From: Mercenaria mercenaria | Lineage: Eukaryota; Mollusca; Bivalvia; Venerida; Veneridae | Direction: 5' to 3' | Length of the DNA: 64,000 bases | Assembly: GCF_021730395.1 (NCBI RefSeq) | Contig: NC_069371.1 | Location: 50,664,001-50,728,000 of the forward strand | Shown: positions 25,701-40,700 of the stretch, piece after piece | Layout of the letters: each line of letters opens with the position of its first letter | Position numbering within the stretch: the stretch's first letter is position 1 | Translations under genes and position numbers: made by a program | Notes under the pieces: model-generated | Database searches by the model: none | What the model was told of the DNA's origin: nothing | The model's input: the letters and a program-made list of their open reading frames with translations, nothing else

Positions 25701-28700
25701 ATATCTTTGAATATTTAATGTGAATTTTATGTCCAATGTTTGTTTTCCATGTGTAAAATTTTGGCCTATGGTTATGTCTTACAAGGAAAGATTGCTTTTA
25801 CACCAGGGTAACTGAAAATTTAATAACAGTCTATAAACAAATAAAATTACAATTGTTAAAACTAATTTTCTCTATATTAAAATGGATGCAATTTGCAATG
25901 GAAATGTATATCAGAAAATGTTTTGATGATCAATTCAAAACTATTCAAGACATTTTCAAAATTCGAAAACCTATTACCACCATTGGAGTTCTTTAGAATT
26001 ATTCATAATGCGACTAATATTTTGTGTAACAGTTCAAGAAAAAATTAAGAAAAAAATCTATGTACGGAAAAGTTGATTTAACAAATTAGTGTTTCTATTA
26101 CTTACTCGAAAATAATTATTTTATCAGATGGGTGTATGTATTTACTCTTTTATTATCCAAGGCATGTTAGAATATGAACATATTTTCAATTTTCAGAATA
26201 TCCAAAAACGCTTGATATGTTTACATACCAGGATTCCGATATCAACGATATTATTTTCGACTGTATGTCAAGGACAAACATAACAGGCGTGTCAGGAAGA
26301 ATTGTCCTCTCGACAGAAGTTGATCCTAATAGAATTTTGAAAATAGAGCGTATACAAGGTGAGCTATTTTTGCACTGGGTATACCGCAAGTGATTTCCCT
26401 AGGTACCATTCCAAATAATTGCATATTGTTTTAATAGTGAACGATGCTGTGTACCTGTTTCGGTAGTAAACGAGAGCAAAAAGTTTCACTTCTTATAGTT
26501 ATTGCAGATTCTTCGCCAATAATTAAATATTTGTTCATGAAAATATCATATTAATAAAGAAACCAAATAGGTTATCGAAACAATTACGCGAGATGTGAAA
26601 TAAAACGTGAAATAAGATATGAAATAACAATTTCTGATATAATTCAACTAAGCCATTCTATTTTCTTAATGATTGTAGATTATTAGAATTATGTATCAGT
26701 GATCGTCTTAGTTAACTGTTGGCTTGTTTGCATACATGCTTTTGTTAGACATTGTGTTTTACACTGGCTGGTGTATAAGATATTACATACCAGATATTTT
26801 AATCCTATATGGAAAAGAAACATAATTTCTTTTTAATTTACATCTAAAATGGCTTTAAAAAGCAAATACAAATTACATCCACGCAACGTTACTAAGTCAT
26901 AATGTTTGTATGAAATTGTTTTATTTATTTTAGTATGAAATGCTTTATTTTTTTTCTTCGTCTTGTGGTAAAAAATAAATGAACATTTAAATCTGTATTA
27001 AAATTTATTTTGTATTTAATAAAAAATATTGTTGAATATTTGTACGTACGCGTGTATAAAACAGTTAATCAGAACATTACCTTACACATTTTCTTAATTA
27101 CGTGTTATGCAAGTAGCCAAGTAATGTTAACGAAAATGTTTTAGGTGGGAAGCGGCATTTTGTTGGAATGTATAGACAAGACAAGGATCCGTCATATTTC
27201 GATTGGATAGAGGGTGCTATTTTGTGGAAAGGTATGTTTATTGTTTGTTTCATTCCTGTATTCCATCTTCTGACTAGCAATACTGTGTTTGATAATTAAA
27301 GATTTACATGACTGATATTTTATTTTCATAAGAGTTAAATATGACACCTCCTAAAATGTTTGATTTCACATACAGTTTGTGTAAATAGGTCTTGGTAAAT
27401 ACTGCAAATTTTTCACATTGCTTGCATTTCGTTAACGCAAATGTCATAAATATGACATTTTAAAGCAGTTTGATTTCACATACAGTTTGTGTAAATAGGT
27501 CTTGGTAACTATTGCTACTTTTTCACAAGCTTTTCATCAGACAGCTTACATTTTGTTAACACAAATGTCATACAGCATAAATTCATTCATAAACCAAAGG
27601 AGTCTTAGAAATAAAAGAACTAAGGACACATTCTGTAGCATCATCATATATTCCAAATCCATTGAATCAATCGTATTGGTTGAAATCATTAAAGATATTT
27701 ATGTATTCCTAGATGGCATTATACCAAGAGACTCTACACTTATCTTAGAAAAAGAAAAAGATATACCACCATACCTATTAGCAGTGATGTCATCATTTTC
27801 TGGGCTCGGCATTTTCTTAAGTGTGGTCTTTTTTGCTTTTAACGTAGTTTATAGAGATAACAGGTAAGCTGAATAAGGTTTACTTTAAACGGTCTTATCT
27901 CAATATTTATGTCAAGGTTTTGAAATTTAAATTGTTGAAAATGGTAAATAAATGAAGAAACAAAATGGTGCAGCAAGTTTTAGACAGCACACAATGTGTA
28001 TTTATTAATGTAATATTGCCTGTAAAATCAAAACAACTGAAAAAAGCTATACAAAGATGGTATTAAGCTGCTTTAGATTAATTTCTTTTATCCAAGTAAT
28101 AATTCTGTTCAATGATTTGTTAACGCCCGTTTTGAAAAATGAGACATAAGGCGCGTTCGTCTTTCGTCTGTTCGTTCGAACGTTTGTTTGTCTGTCCATC
28201 ATCTTCTTTCCGGGGCTTAATTTAACAAAAACATTTTAAGGTATTGTCTTCGGACTTTGCATATAGGCAGGCTGCCGCATTAATTCCCCATCTGTTCCAT
28301 TCCCCACAACATAACCTCGCTCCACCCTCCAACACTCACGCCGAACAAGTAATATTCATTAAATAATACTTCCTCCTCGTATTAGCTAAAACTTTGGGTG
28401 TATATTGTACGCATTGCAAAGCTATTGTTTGAAATAACATACATTCAAATTTATTTCACAAATTATGATTTATTGATTTTCAGCATGGTTTGATATTTTT
28501 TCCAAAAAGCTTTGTTATGGAATAGGTTAATCAAACATTAGATAATTTAATTGTTGTTCTTTCGTCATGAAACAGGTTCGTGAAGATGTCTTCTCCAAAC
28601 ATCAACAATGTTCTGTTACTCGGCTGTGTCTTGTGTTATTGTACAGTCTTTTTTAAAACATCAGAGTCGTATAAAGCTGCGATATGTAAGGTCAGTCCAC

Positions 28701-31700
28701 ATTAATGATAAGCTTCTTTTTGATAGCCGTGTAATAAAAATGTTGACTACTCAATGTGTTAGTTTAGTTTATACTTACTATATTATACTATATTTATTTT
28801 AGCTCAGTTGTGATGAGTCCCCTTCCTGGAAAAACCAGTACTGGTGTCATATGAGAAGGCGTGGTCGTGATCCCAGTGGGGTTCGAACCCACGACTCCAG
28901 GTTTGAGCGGCCGACACTTTAACCACTAGACTACCGATCCCCTGATAGTGTATCGTTCAAAATAATGATACGCAAAATGTAAGAAAATGTTTTGATGGTT
29001 TTTTGATTGGTTCAGTAAGTAGGATGATATGATTCGCCATACTGATGATATATGGTATGTACATGTATGTATTTTATTTGTAAACCCTTCAAAATATGCA
29101 TGCATTTTTTCCTTCTCTTCTTTTGTTGCGTATGAAGGCCTAGATCTTGGCAGTGGGCTAAGAAATTTGGGACTTCATTGTAGCAGCAGGGGTCGGACAC
29201 TTTCACAGTATGGTTCCACTATACGATGTCATATATTAATTTGGAAGGCAATCAGCCATGAAGTTGCATAAGCATTGCAAATTTGACAGATGAGACATTT
29301 TCAAACTTTTTATATGTGAAGCACTCTCATCTTAAAAAGTTGTATAATTTGGCATAATACTTTTATCAAAATATATTTTATCTATAAAACAACTTCAGGA
29401 AGATAATAAGGATATTAGGAATTAGACGATAATATTTCGTTAGTCAAACTTATTTTATAATTTTGGGAGTTTTATCAGTTTGTTTTGATTTCAGAAGTTT
29501 AAAAATTGTTACTTCATATTTAGTAAGTTACAAACAAGTTTTACAATGAGCGTTTTAATTCTCTTCTGTTAATTCTTGTTTTTTTATAATGTTCAGCGTA
29601 TTCAAAAAGTAGCAACATTCGTTTGCATGTGATCATTTGTACGATCAATTTAGATACCATTTGACATTTTTATGCAATTACGCAACATTTTTCCAGTATT
29701 GAAGCACCAAAATCATAATCTATCTTGCTACATATATAAATGTAATTATTATAATTATTAATTATTATTATTATTATTATTGTTGTTGTTGTTGTTCACT
29801 GGACGAATATCGCCATTTTATTATATTCAACATCGAGTTAGAAAGTTGGGTATTGGTTACACACATTTTAACCTTAATAATAATTGTCTCCAGCTGTCAG
29901 TTGGGAACTGCAAGCTTTACTTATAAACTTACAATTAACAAGTACTGAACAATCACGTAAAAGCTGCAGATAAGCATTGACTTGTATATTGGATTGTGGG
30001 GTCGGGCGGGGTGCAGTTATAGCTTTAATCTTGGCTTTTAACGTCACAACGACACAATAACAGCTCCATCAGCGAGTTTTCTGTTTTTGATGGAGGAAGT
30101 GTCTTCCCGGCATCCCGGCATTGTTTACGACAGATGCGGGCGGCTTGGTGGCTAAAGACCTTCCATAAGCAAGATGGATCACATCCGCACATGCCAGAAT
30201 TCTACATCCCAAGCGCATTGTCGAACCCACATCAGTGAAGGCCAAGTGATTTGAAATCAGTGATTTGATTTTATTCTTTTAATATCAGATTATTTTTTTC
30301 AAAAATGCTACATATATATGAACTTCATAATTATTTTTCACTCCATCGTATTACAACGACTGTTTGAGAAATATTATTTAGGGATTGTTGTAACATAAAT
30401 ATTTTCAGCAAAAAACTTAATTGTAGCACATTCGATTGTAACATTATTATTTAAATTTACTTTCAGGCCCGCATATTTTGTTTCAGTCTAGGATTCACTA
30501 TAACATTCGGCGCCTTATTTTCCAAGACATGGAGAGTATACAGAATTTTTACCAACCAGAATCTTCGTAATAGGGTAATAACACTATTCGTTGATGGTCT
30601 TATAATTGTCTAACAGTAGAATGTTTCAATTTTTGCTCTGGTTTCACTTCAAACGGTAATCGACTCTCCACTTGTTTTATTGGAAAAAGATACCAATATA
30701 CCCTTTTGACATCAGAGGGCCACCAATAATTACTACCGTTTAATCAATTACTGTTAAATTTCACATTGGATTTATTTTCTCTATTATTGGAGACATTAAA
30801 AGCAAGTATCTTAAGTTCTAGGGAAATTAAGTTCTGATTTATCTTAAGTTTTCTTTCAGTGCCGTCAATTCAAATTTGTTATGAGGCTTATCCAATGATA
30901 CGTTTTATTCATATGTCACGTGACATGTTTAGGTCAATGAAACGACATGTTGCTAAATGAGTAGAAAGGATTCCAAAGTGAAAAGTCATATAAAATTTCA
31001 GTCTGTCAAAGATTATCAGCTCTTGATTGTAATTGGATGTTTGGTAACCGTACAACTGGTTGTTGTCATTCTATGGGAAACAGTTAGTCCTCACCAACTA
31101 AATACAAAATTTCTAGCGAACGAGGTAAGCATGCGCTTTTAACACAACATTTGATTCTATGTCAATAACTAATCATACTGTTTAAAAACATTATTACTGA
31201 ACATGATATTCTACCAGTAAAATATTAAAATGTCAACAAAATTAAATTGCATTTACATCAATATCTTCATTTTACGACCTCAGAATATTTTCTAAATGTC
31301 ACAAAGATACGCGTGATACATTTGGAAATTATAAGTAAACAGGGGTTTAGATACCGACTAACAAATGTCCAGCTAGCAGAAACGAAATAATTTCCCTTCC
31401 TTACTGTATGGTAACTACAACGGTAGCTGTGTGGATCTGTCCAATATGTTCGCTTAAAACAAACACACAAAAAACAATGGATAATCATGTACGTTCTTGA
31501 AGATATTCCCTTTTATTTCTTTTTCATCTTTTTTTTTTTTTACAAAACTCTTTTCTGTAATCCATTTTAATGTCTAAAGAAGTAATTGCCACACTGACAT
31601 TGCGATCTTCAGAAATGTATTTGATAAATATATCTTCTAAACTCTAGAAATTATTAAATATCGTATCAGTTGTTCTAAAATTCCGCTTTCATTGCTAGTC

Positions 31701-34700
31701 GAACTATTTCGGCTTCACAGGTGTGACAATACTTTATGATTACTCTAGTATGTATATGCATAAACTGTGTTACGTACAAATCACCTAAATATTCAGAAGA
31801 AAAACATGAATTCATTTGTACACTAGTTTTGGATAACTTGCTCTCTTTGGATGTTTGCGGTTTCTCACTGTTAATTTTAAGATAATAATCTTTGTTTCTA
31901 AGTAATGTGTTCATATTTTGCATTGAAAACATAATCGGTTAGTGGCACATGTTAAGATATATCTTCCGACAAGCGAAGCGTGGTCATCAATCACTTGTTG
32001 TTAGATCTATATGAATGTATATATTATAAAATAGGAATGTATATTCATTTGTTGATCAACATGAAATGCTAATGTTAGATATGTATTGAATCAAACCGAT
32101 GCTCTTATAGCCAATTTGGAAGATAGTATTTTCAAGATTGTTTGAAATGGTTACCAAATTACAGCGTTGTGATGCAAAAGTTCCATGATGGCTATGTTTA
32201 GTTTTATACACATTGACACGAACCTCCGACGTACTTTTTGTGTTAGCAATTGCCTTAGGAACGCCCTCTTTGAACGATATCTGTAAATGGGATATATGTC
32301 TGCCAGAAGTTCATTAAGTGATAAGTTGAATATCTAGTGGTTGCAATACACCAGTTACAGACGCCCTGGTTTACCATATCACCTTTCTGTGTTCATTACA
32401 TTGTACAAGGCTTATACTCACCAATGGTGAATTTGCTAATGACAGTTTCAGGGCTATGCCCTGTTGTTTCTTCTATGTTATTTATATGTTAAGGTTTGTC
32501 TATCTATTTTTGTGTGTACACATATACAATGTTGGAAGGTTTTCGGTTGGAAGGGATTGCGTTCTTAGAACGAAGGGTTTCCCTGTTGGATATGTTCTCT
32601 TGTTATAATTTACATTTATCAAGCGTAGCAGCGACATTGTCCCATCTTAAACATCAATGGGAGAGGAACGACCAAGAAAAACAATGTTAAACACCATTCA
32701 TCATAGTTAGAGATTCCGCCGCACAAGCCGAGTACTTTACCGTATGATAGGGTGCAAAAATACATAATTTTGTTAATTATGCATGGCGGCTAGTTTACCA
32801 AATGGTACGGCCCTATTAAAACCCCTTTCCTGTCTCCCGGTTCTACATTTCAAAGGCATGTAGGTAGAACTTGCTTAAACGTAATTATTATAATTAATCA
32901 CTTGCTTGTTTATTTATTTACTGATATATGTTATATATCTGAAACTCATTTCTCGTGTGTTTACATCTATCTCGTTGAAAAGGGGCAAATGTCAAATTAA
33001 AAGGAGGGCAACAAAGCACAACTATTCAAGTACCTTTTCACTAAAGAAACCTAGGGGAATAATTCAATAACATAAACTTCTCATAAGCTTCTATTCATTT
33101 AATGATCGCGTTTTTTTTCTAAAATAAGCAACTGACAAATATGGTAGACAAATGTTCTTGAAAAGAACTTGTTTAAGAACAAATCGTCATCAAGACGATA
33201 GACTGGCTTGTAAGGCTTGTGATCTAAGCACAGGGTTTCAAAAATTGATCACTTGCATAAACTTCACGTGTCTGGCAATCAAACGCACTTACACCAGATG
33301 TTTTAAAAGTCGTTTTGACCTATCTATCAGTATATATAATGCTTCATTTTGAAAATGGTCAGCTCCAAATACACGGCTACCTGTGTAGTTACCATACAGT
33401 TTTCCTAGATATGGCAGGAAAATATTCTTGTTTTGATTTTTCTTATTTATGATATTGTCCCTATTAATGAAATTTCCTTATTTATGAAAAACTTTATTTA
33501 TTCATGAAACTAAGACAATTAAGTTTGCTTTTGCGAAGTTAGGTCGTAAATTGAATCAATTTATATGTTTCAATTCTTTGACGTTACCAGCATTTCGACA
33601 TATTACTAGCTACATTGTGTTCTAAAAGTAAACTCATTTTCAAAATATTTTAGTCAGGCATTTTTATACAGTAGCAAACTATCAAGTGATGTGTCAGATT
33701 TTTGTTATATAGCTTACCCTACCTTTATGCAAAAAAGGGAAAATTGAGGGGAATAATAGAATTTGCTTTACCAGGTCAGTGACGAAATAAAAAATTTCGG
33801 CCTTCTTTGATGACCTGATTAAAACGACATCATCATGTTTCAATGAAAATACAGTAGACATATATTATGCAAAGGCGGTATCTAAATGTGAGACCGTCAC
33901 GTTTGAATTGTGCTTAACACAATTTATCTTTATACGAGGATTGTTCGAACAGAAATATAGGCAATCTTCTCATTTGTTTATCTATTAGATTTAGTAAAGG
34001 ATCATATGGATTGACGTTCTGCTTATACAAAAGAAATCACCAAGCTCAAATATTCAAAACCTCAGTTTCGTAAGCTTGATTATGACAGTTTCATATGATT
34101 TGGCACAGACGATTTGTATCGAAGTTCCATAATTAACAACCAAAGGTGTAGCTGCCCCTATAAATCTTAACAAGTTTTTCGTATTGGAATTGTCTTTATG
34201 TTTGGGAAGAAAAGAATAACAACTCAAAGTTTTCATCGACTCTAAACATACTAACAAAATTAGGTTCCTCTTAATATAGAAAGATATAAAAACCCGAACA
34301 GAAGTTTCATAGACAGGAAAAACAAACATCATAATTACACAATTTGAAAAGAATAGTTGCTTCATTTAGGTTAAAAAGGGATCAAAATGCTCCCTTTTTG
34401 TTGAAGTACAAAGTACACATCCAGGAACATCCCTCGTAAAGGAATTGTGTAATATAAGCGGAACCTGGGTTAGAACGTTTATCACTGTCAGGAATTTAGC
34501 TTTCTGCACTTGCATCATGAAATATTTGATATGGAAAGGATCGTTATTCAATTAAGATCGTGAAGGGAACGGTTATCTATTTTCTGAATCAAAGAATGTT
34601 ATTGCATTATTGCATGCAACAACAATTATACCCTAACGTTTACTTGGAGCTGAACTTCGGATACAACAGCAAATGTTTAATATCACATAGAAATTATGTG

Positions 34701-37700
34701 CAAAACACAAGGTTAGTCTTACTTTTCCTTCTTTTGTTTTATAATGTTAGAAATGTTAAGCATTTTAAGGGCTATTCGAGTTCAAATTTTCAGTTGAAGC
34801 ATTGTAATTACAGAATAATTTAGCGGCTATTAGTTTGTAAAACTTTTGTTCAGACATTTACGTAGTTGGTTAGTTGATTTTTCAAGTTTAGAAATGAACA
34901 AAATTTTTCTTCGAATCGTAGAATAAATCTTAATTCCTATGTTAATTATTATGTATTCAATCTCTTAATAAACTTCATCTCCCAGTTCTTCGGATCGTAT
35001 AAAAACTTTTGCGTGGTTTGTTGTAGGATATACCACAGTTCAAATGTGCAATAATTGAAATACGGGGCATTTAGACAATAAACCACAAAGAGGCCTTGCT
35101 TATATCGTTCTAACTATTATAACCGAATCGATTTACGTTCATGGTGTTGTAAAGTAACTGGCATCGTGCGGCAAATGGCGATCCCATGATGGTCTGGACA
35201 TCAAAACTCTTTGTAAACCACATAATATACAATACTCACTTTCCTTCTTTCTTTAACCTTTACCTTGTTAAATCTCTATAATGAACTTATTAACCCATTA
35301 TTTTAAATGGGGGCCATACGCCGCTTTTCATAGAATTACACGCTAGTGTATCATTGAAGGTTCCATGTGCACCACCGTATGAACACATCTGCGGATGACT
35401 CTAAATTGTTGTTTGTACTTTTAGCATGTGTAAATGTGGTTCTGCTCAACCCGGGGTTAGGGGGCGTGGACGGTAGTATGCATTTCCACTACCGTCTATG
35501 AACAGGCTCAATCAAACCGAGCCTGCAACATTTTCGTTTTTGTCGTGTTGAGCGACCTGTAGAGTTTCCACTTTTTCTAGTTCAACCATCTTTCAATTTG
35601 GACAGTGCCATTAATTGTTAAAAGGGGTTCCTACCAAACAATACAGACTTAATAGCGAACAATCCACATCTTGATCAGACTGCACAGATGTGCAGGCTGA
35701 TCATGATCTACACTGGTCGCAAAGGCAGAATCAATCGTGTCCAGCGTGATAACGGTTAACTGACACGTAAGAATATGTAACAAATTTTAAAATGTTATCG
35801 TATCAAGTGAGCTAGACAGATAATGAAAGCATTTCTCTAATATGAAACACTATGTTCATTCTGATAAATCTTTACGCATTTATAATATGAAGCTTTCTAC
35901 TAAATTCAGAATTCACTTCAGGGCAAATAACATTTTGTAGGACATTGGTCAAATACTTTTCTGTCATATGTTAACTTTATAAACTTTGTTTTCTTATAAT
36001 CAGACATGAAGCCATTGCCTTTCAAATGTCATCTGTTACATTCGATAACTATTACAGTTTGTTTCATGACGTTTACGTTTACATGTAATTAGATTTATCA
36101 AAATCATCAATAACTTACAACTTCTCATGTGATTATAACAATACATTTAATGTTAGTACAAAGTATCATATAAACATCCATATTTTTTACACTTTTAATG
36201 ACTTCAAAGAACTTAAAGAAACATTCAAGCAAACTCTCTTCATTTAATTATTATGTCATCTGATGTTTGTTTCAGCTATTATACCACATAAGAGTTCTTC
36301 TAATATGTTTTTTTGTTTCTTTTGCTTTAGAAGATGAATGTTATTTTCACTTGTCTGGTACCGCTGTTTTAAGTAGTCTGATACGTTTTTTGATAGATTT
36401 TTGATAACTCCATTTAGGCCGGTTTTTCTGAATGTCAACGTTAAACTAATTCCAACAGAAACTTTCTTATGATAAATATGTTCTTTAATATGAAGTGAAA
36501 CACTAAAAAAAAGTCCTCAAAAATCGGGCGACAGGGTTTTCAGATACAACGTCGGAAAGTTTATGTTTTGTTCGTTTTCTGACGATGTCCATTACCATAC
36601 ACCATATCTCTCGTTTTCCTACTTCCGGTTCTGACGTAAACAAAGCGTCTGCAAAGTTTACTGTGAAAGTGTTACATTATCCGTTTATTTAACCACCAAG
36701 ACGAATATATTTCAAAGGATTGGTAAATATACGTTTATTTGCAACAATAAATACAACATTTACGCCACTATGACTTTTTAAAGAGGCGAAAATAAGCAAG
36801 GTCTTTTAATGTTTTATGTTTTTCGCGATTTGTTTACTAGAGGCTAATACACTTTATTATGTCCAGTATTGGCCACATATGCTTTAGTACAGTAAACATA
36901 CGTATTTATATCTATAATGGTAATGAAAAAAACAGGTATTTATGAAAAAAATAATAGAAAAACACGTTGCCTAATAAGGAATATAACCAAAAAAAAATCT
37001 ACGGAAGCGTTTTTGGGTCATAAATTTAAAAATGGAAAAACTCTGCAAATAGGCTATTGCGTTTATTTTTGACTGAAAGTAACGAATATATATTATTATT
37101 ATTCGAAATAATATTTGTTTTTCGTTAAATTGATTAAGAAAAGATATTATGATTCATTGTAAAGTTTTAATTGTAGTGAATTGTAACATAGTAAACCCAT
37201 TTATTTCTATTTAAAACGAAAAAAGTAAATTTATTTTATTTATTTTTTGTTCATTTCAGGAAATATGGAATGCGTAGCACGATTAATTATATTTGAAACA
37301 CTGTTAAAGAGAAGCTGATGAAACAGATGTACATTATCTTTGATTACTGCTGCTTACTGCTTTTTCTGGCGATGAGCATGAAGTAAGACCATAATGATTT
37401 TGAAATTTTATAAGTTATATCTGAACGGCATTCATGAAACTTAGTTTAGTTTTGAAAAAAAAGAATAATGATTTCGTTTTTATTTCAAACCAGGTAACTA
37501 TTGCAACGGAAGTCTGTTCACATCAATGCGATATGTACACTAGATGTCTCGATTTTTTTTTTTGTCATAAGGTATTAACGAAGTACGCTGTGATATATTA
37601 AAGAACTCTCCATATTGTTTTCCAGCACTGAGCAGCAAGCCTGTGTTATTTGTAAAGTAAAAGATGAAGGTCCTACTGCCAAGCTTGGTACAAAGGGGTG

Positions 37701-40700
37701 CATGAGTTTAGTGACAGTTAGCAAGAAGAAAGGTACACAGTTTTATATTTTTCTAATTATTCTGCGTTGAAAGATTTCAGTTCTCAGAGGACATGGAAGA
37801 ACAATGAAGCCAGTTATGTCCTGTTTTATACATGAACAATTATTTGTTATTATCAACTTATTATTTTTTTTACATTATATATGTAATTAAAAGCATGCAT
37901 CGAATAATGCATAATTTGATTATGTCAATTTATAATTCATGCATAAGTAAAATATAATCCATACTTTGATCCTAGTGAACACTGGTAATATTAGACTGTA
38001 GATTATTGAAGTACTTGTCAAATCAGGTATGTACCAAATGCTTTGCAATTTCAGGTGATCTGCTATGTGTTTCTCCGGGCCAGATAGTACATCTTGAGTG
38101 TAGGAGGGTCTACTGTCACCCAAACCAGCTTAGAACATCAAAAGAAAAGTCTGATTTAAGCTCTAGTGTAAAGACACGGAAATCTGGTGAAACAGCATTT
38201 GATTTTGAAAGTAAATGTATCTTTTGTGGTACTGACGCAAAACAAAATGAAAATAAAAGAGGTTATGACGTTTTCCCAGTTAGAACTCTAGAATTTCAGC
38301 AAACAATAAAAAATGTGTGTAAACAGAGAAATGATGAATGGGGAAATGATGTACTTTGTAGGCTTGAATTTGTACACGACCTTCCAGCTGCTGAAGCTCG
38401 ATATCATCAAGTATGTAGCGTTAATTTTAGGACAGGTTATCAAATTCCTACGCCATATAAATCTCCTGTTAATTCTCAAAAAAGAAAAAAGGTAGACCAA
38501 CTAAAAAAGAAATAGAAGACGCATTCTTTGATACCATGAAGTATTTTGAAAATCATGAACATGATCAGGTAACACTGTCAGATCTTGTGAAAATTATGTC
38601 AGAGCTGTGTGGGGATGATGAAGCATATGGTACAGCTTATATGAAAAAAAGAATGATTGAACATTTTTGGGATGCTATCATTATATCAGAACTGAATGGG
38701 AAACATGACGTTGTAACATTTAAAAGTACAGCTCATTCCATTTTACATTCTTTTTATAATAGAAATGGCAAACAAGATAGTGAATCAGAACAGAAAGCTA
38801 TCATACTAACAGCAGCAAAACTTATTATCAGTGATATAAAGTCTGGCGAGTATTCAAAAGAAATTTATCCAACAGCATCCGAAATTATGTCACTTGAATC
38901 TAACCTTAAGTATGTCCCTGAAAGTCTCCAAATATTCCTAAATAAGATAATTGATAACAAACAAGGAGAAAAGAAGATTGCATCTATAGGTCAAGCAATT
39001 GTGCAAGCTGCTTGCCCAAGGAGTGTTATCGCACCACTACAGATAGGTTTAGGTGTGCAAGTCCATCATCTAGTTGGCTCTAAAATGCTACTTGAATCTT
39101 TACATAGTCTTGGTTTCTGTTCCTCTTATCAAGAAGTTCTGAAATATGAATCTTGTGCTGCAGTTACACAGGGAACAACTATTCACACAACTAATAATGA
39201 ATTTGTGCAATACATAGCCGACAATGTCGATCATAACATTTGTACATTGGATGGACTGAACACATTTCATGGGATGGGCATAATTGCAGCTGTTACTCCT
39301 AGACTTAAAACGAATCAAATTATCCCACGTGTACATGTAGCAAATGAAGAGGTAACTGATATTGCAAAAATTGACATTCATTTCTACAAACAAAAGAGTA
39401 ACAAAATGGAAGAGATGATATTTAAACATTTAATTGATTTAGCAGACATTGAAGAACCACTGAGAGAACTTGACTTCCTGATTAAAATTGCACGACGCGT
39501 TGGGAGTACAGTCACCAGGTTGGTCCGGATTTATGCAGATGGTACATCATGGAAAGTATCCCGGAGAGTCATCCTTGGTGTTCATGCCTATGATTGATAT
39601 GAGTGCAAGTGACCTGTCTTGTATCTTTTCAACGCTGCACTTTGTAGTTTCACAATCTAACCATTCGAATACAAACCCCGGTTCTTACCTTCGATCAGCC
39701 TCTGTACTGGAAGGCACTCAATATTATAGAAAATGAACCAAGTGAAGCAAGATTAAATCAGTCGTGGTACGGTTGGGTGATTTCATACCGAGATGAGCTT
39801 TTTAGGGTGCATTGGCAGATTAATGGAAATACTGGCCTGAAAAGAACTTCTTGCGACTGCTTATGCTGAAAATACAGTTGGACATATGCTTGATGGTAAA
39901 GCTATAAACAGGGCAATCAGAGGACATTTTCTTGTAGATGACGCATTAAATGTTCTGCTGCTTGAAAAGATGCTGGCACAGAAAGATCAATCTTCGGATA
40001 GTAACAACAATTCTATCCAAACTAAAGACGACACAAATGATAACATTGAACCAGAAACTGGAAGTGACATTCTCAAAGAAGAAGACACAGAACAATGTGA
40101 CATCCAGGAAGTGGAACACACAGAACAAAATGACATTCGCAAGGTAGAAGAAAGGGGACAAATCTAAATTTGTCTAGATTTGTGACATTAACAAAGAAAA
40201 AAGCACAGAACACAGTGACATTCCTAAAGTAGAAGACATCCTTCATGATATATTGAATAAGAGACGAGCCCCGGAATCTCTGCAAAATAACAAGACAATA
40301 CTTGAATTGATGGAAAGCTATGAACAAATGAAGTTGGACCTTTTGAAATATAAAACTGCTAGGCTTTGGCTGCAATATATGGAAATGATAGATATACTAA
40401 AATCATTTATCAAAGCAGAGCGAACTGGAAACTGGTGTCTACATCTGAAATCCATGCAGAAAATGCTGCCATTCTTTGCAGCAGCCGGTCACAACTTGTA
40501 CCTGAAATCAGCTTATCTGTATCTGCAACAGATGATAAGTCTTCCTGATAGCAACCCACAACTTCATAACGCATTTTGCAATGGGTTTCATGTTGTACGC
40601 AGAAGCGATCGCTACTGGGGAGGTCTTTCAACGGATTTGGCGATAGAGCAGGTCTTAATGCGAAGTGTTAAGTCGGTCGGTGGTCTTACTAGAGGAAGAG

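Larger units (their letters stand above)
16727..27231 (+). other. Gene B exons 1-9: signal peptide and Venus-flytrap ligand-binding domain
   Basis: Exon 1 starts MKLVKAMSILLVTMMCLVEA, a signal peptide, then LRLLGLLPMSGNG, the first strand of the periplasmic-binding-protein fold, and CLPAVQMAINDIN, the first helix. Exon 2 has GDGCSFGSEAT, matching the CSSVST loop of GABBR1. Exon 3 has SYSSPSPILS, matching SYGSSSPALS. Exon 5 has ARIIMTSLYEDRARE. Exon 6 has FAGWYSTNFW, matching IGWYADNWF. Exon 7 has CYDHIWIAALALN, matching AYDAIWALALALN. Exon 8 has NITGVSGRIVL. Exon 9 has GMYRQDKD and IEGAILWKGG, the linker to the membrane. These matches are by recall of the human proteins. By the same alignment the positions of GABBR1 His286 and Glu465 are not conserved. 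Confidence 0.85.
31125..36411 (+). other. Intron 13 of gene B, part left of the transposon
   Basis: 31125-33690 has no gene or repeat that I can support; its counterpart in gene A lies outside the window. From about 33697 the sequence aligns with base 1 onward, including the old MITE (35250-35762), plus one copy-specific 134-bp insertion (35397-35530). Confidence 0.7.

Noticed and set aside
27502-27867. A 121-codon protein starting at 27502
   Set aside because: Only its last part (from 27713) is real, as exon 10 of gene B; the first part is retained intron.
32496-33352. Short open frames in intron 13 of gene B (32496-32690 and 33152-33352)
   Set aside because: No recognisable motif, no splice-compatible neighbours and codon use typical of random AT-rich DNA.
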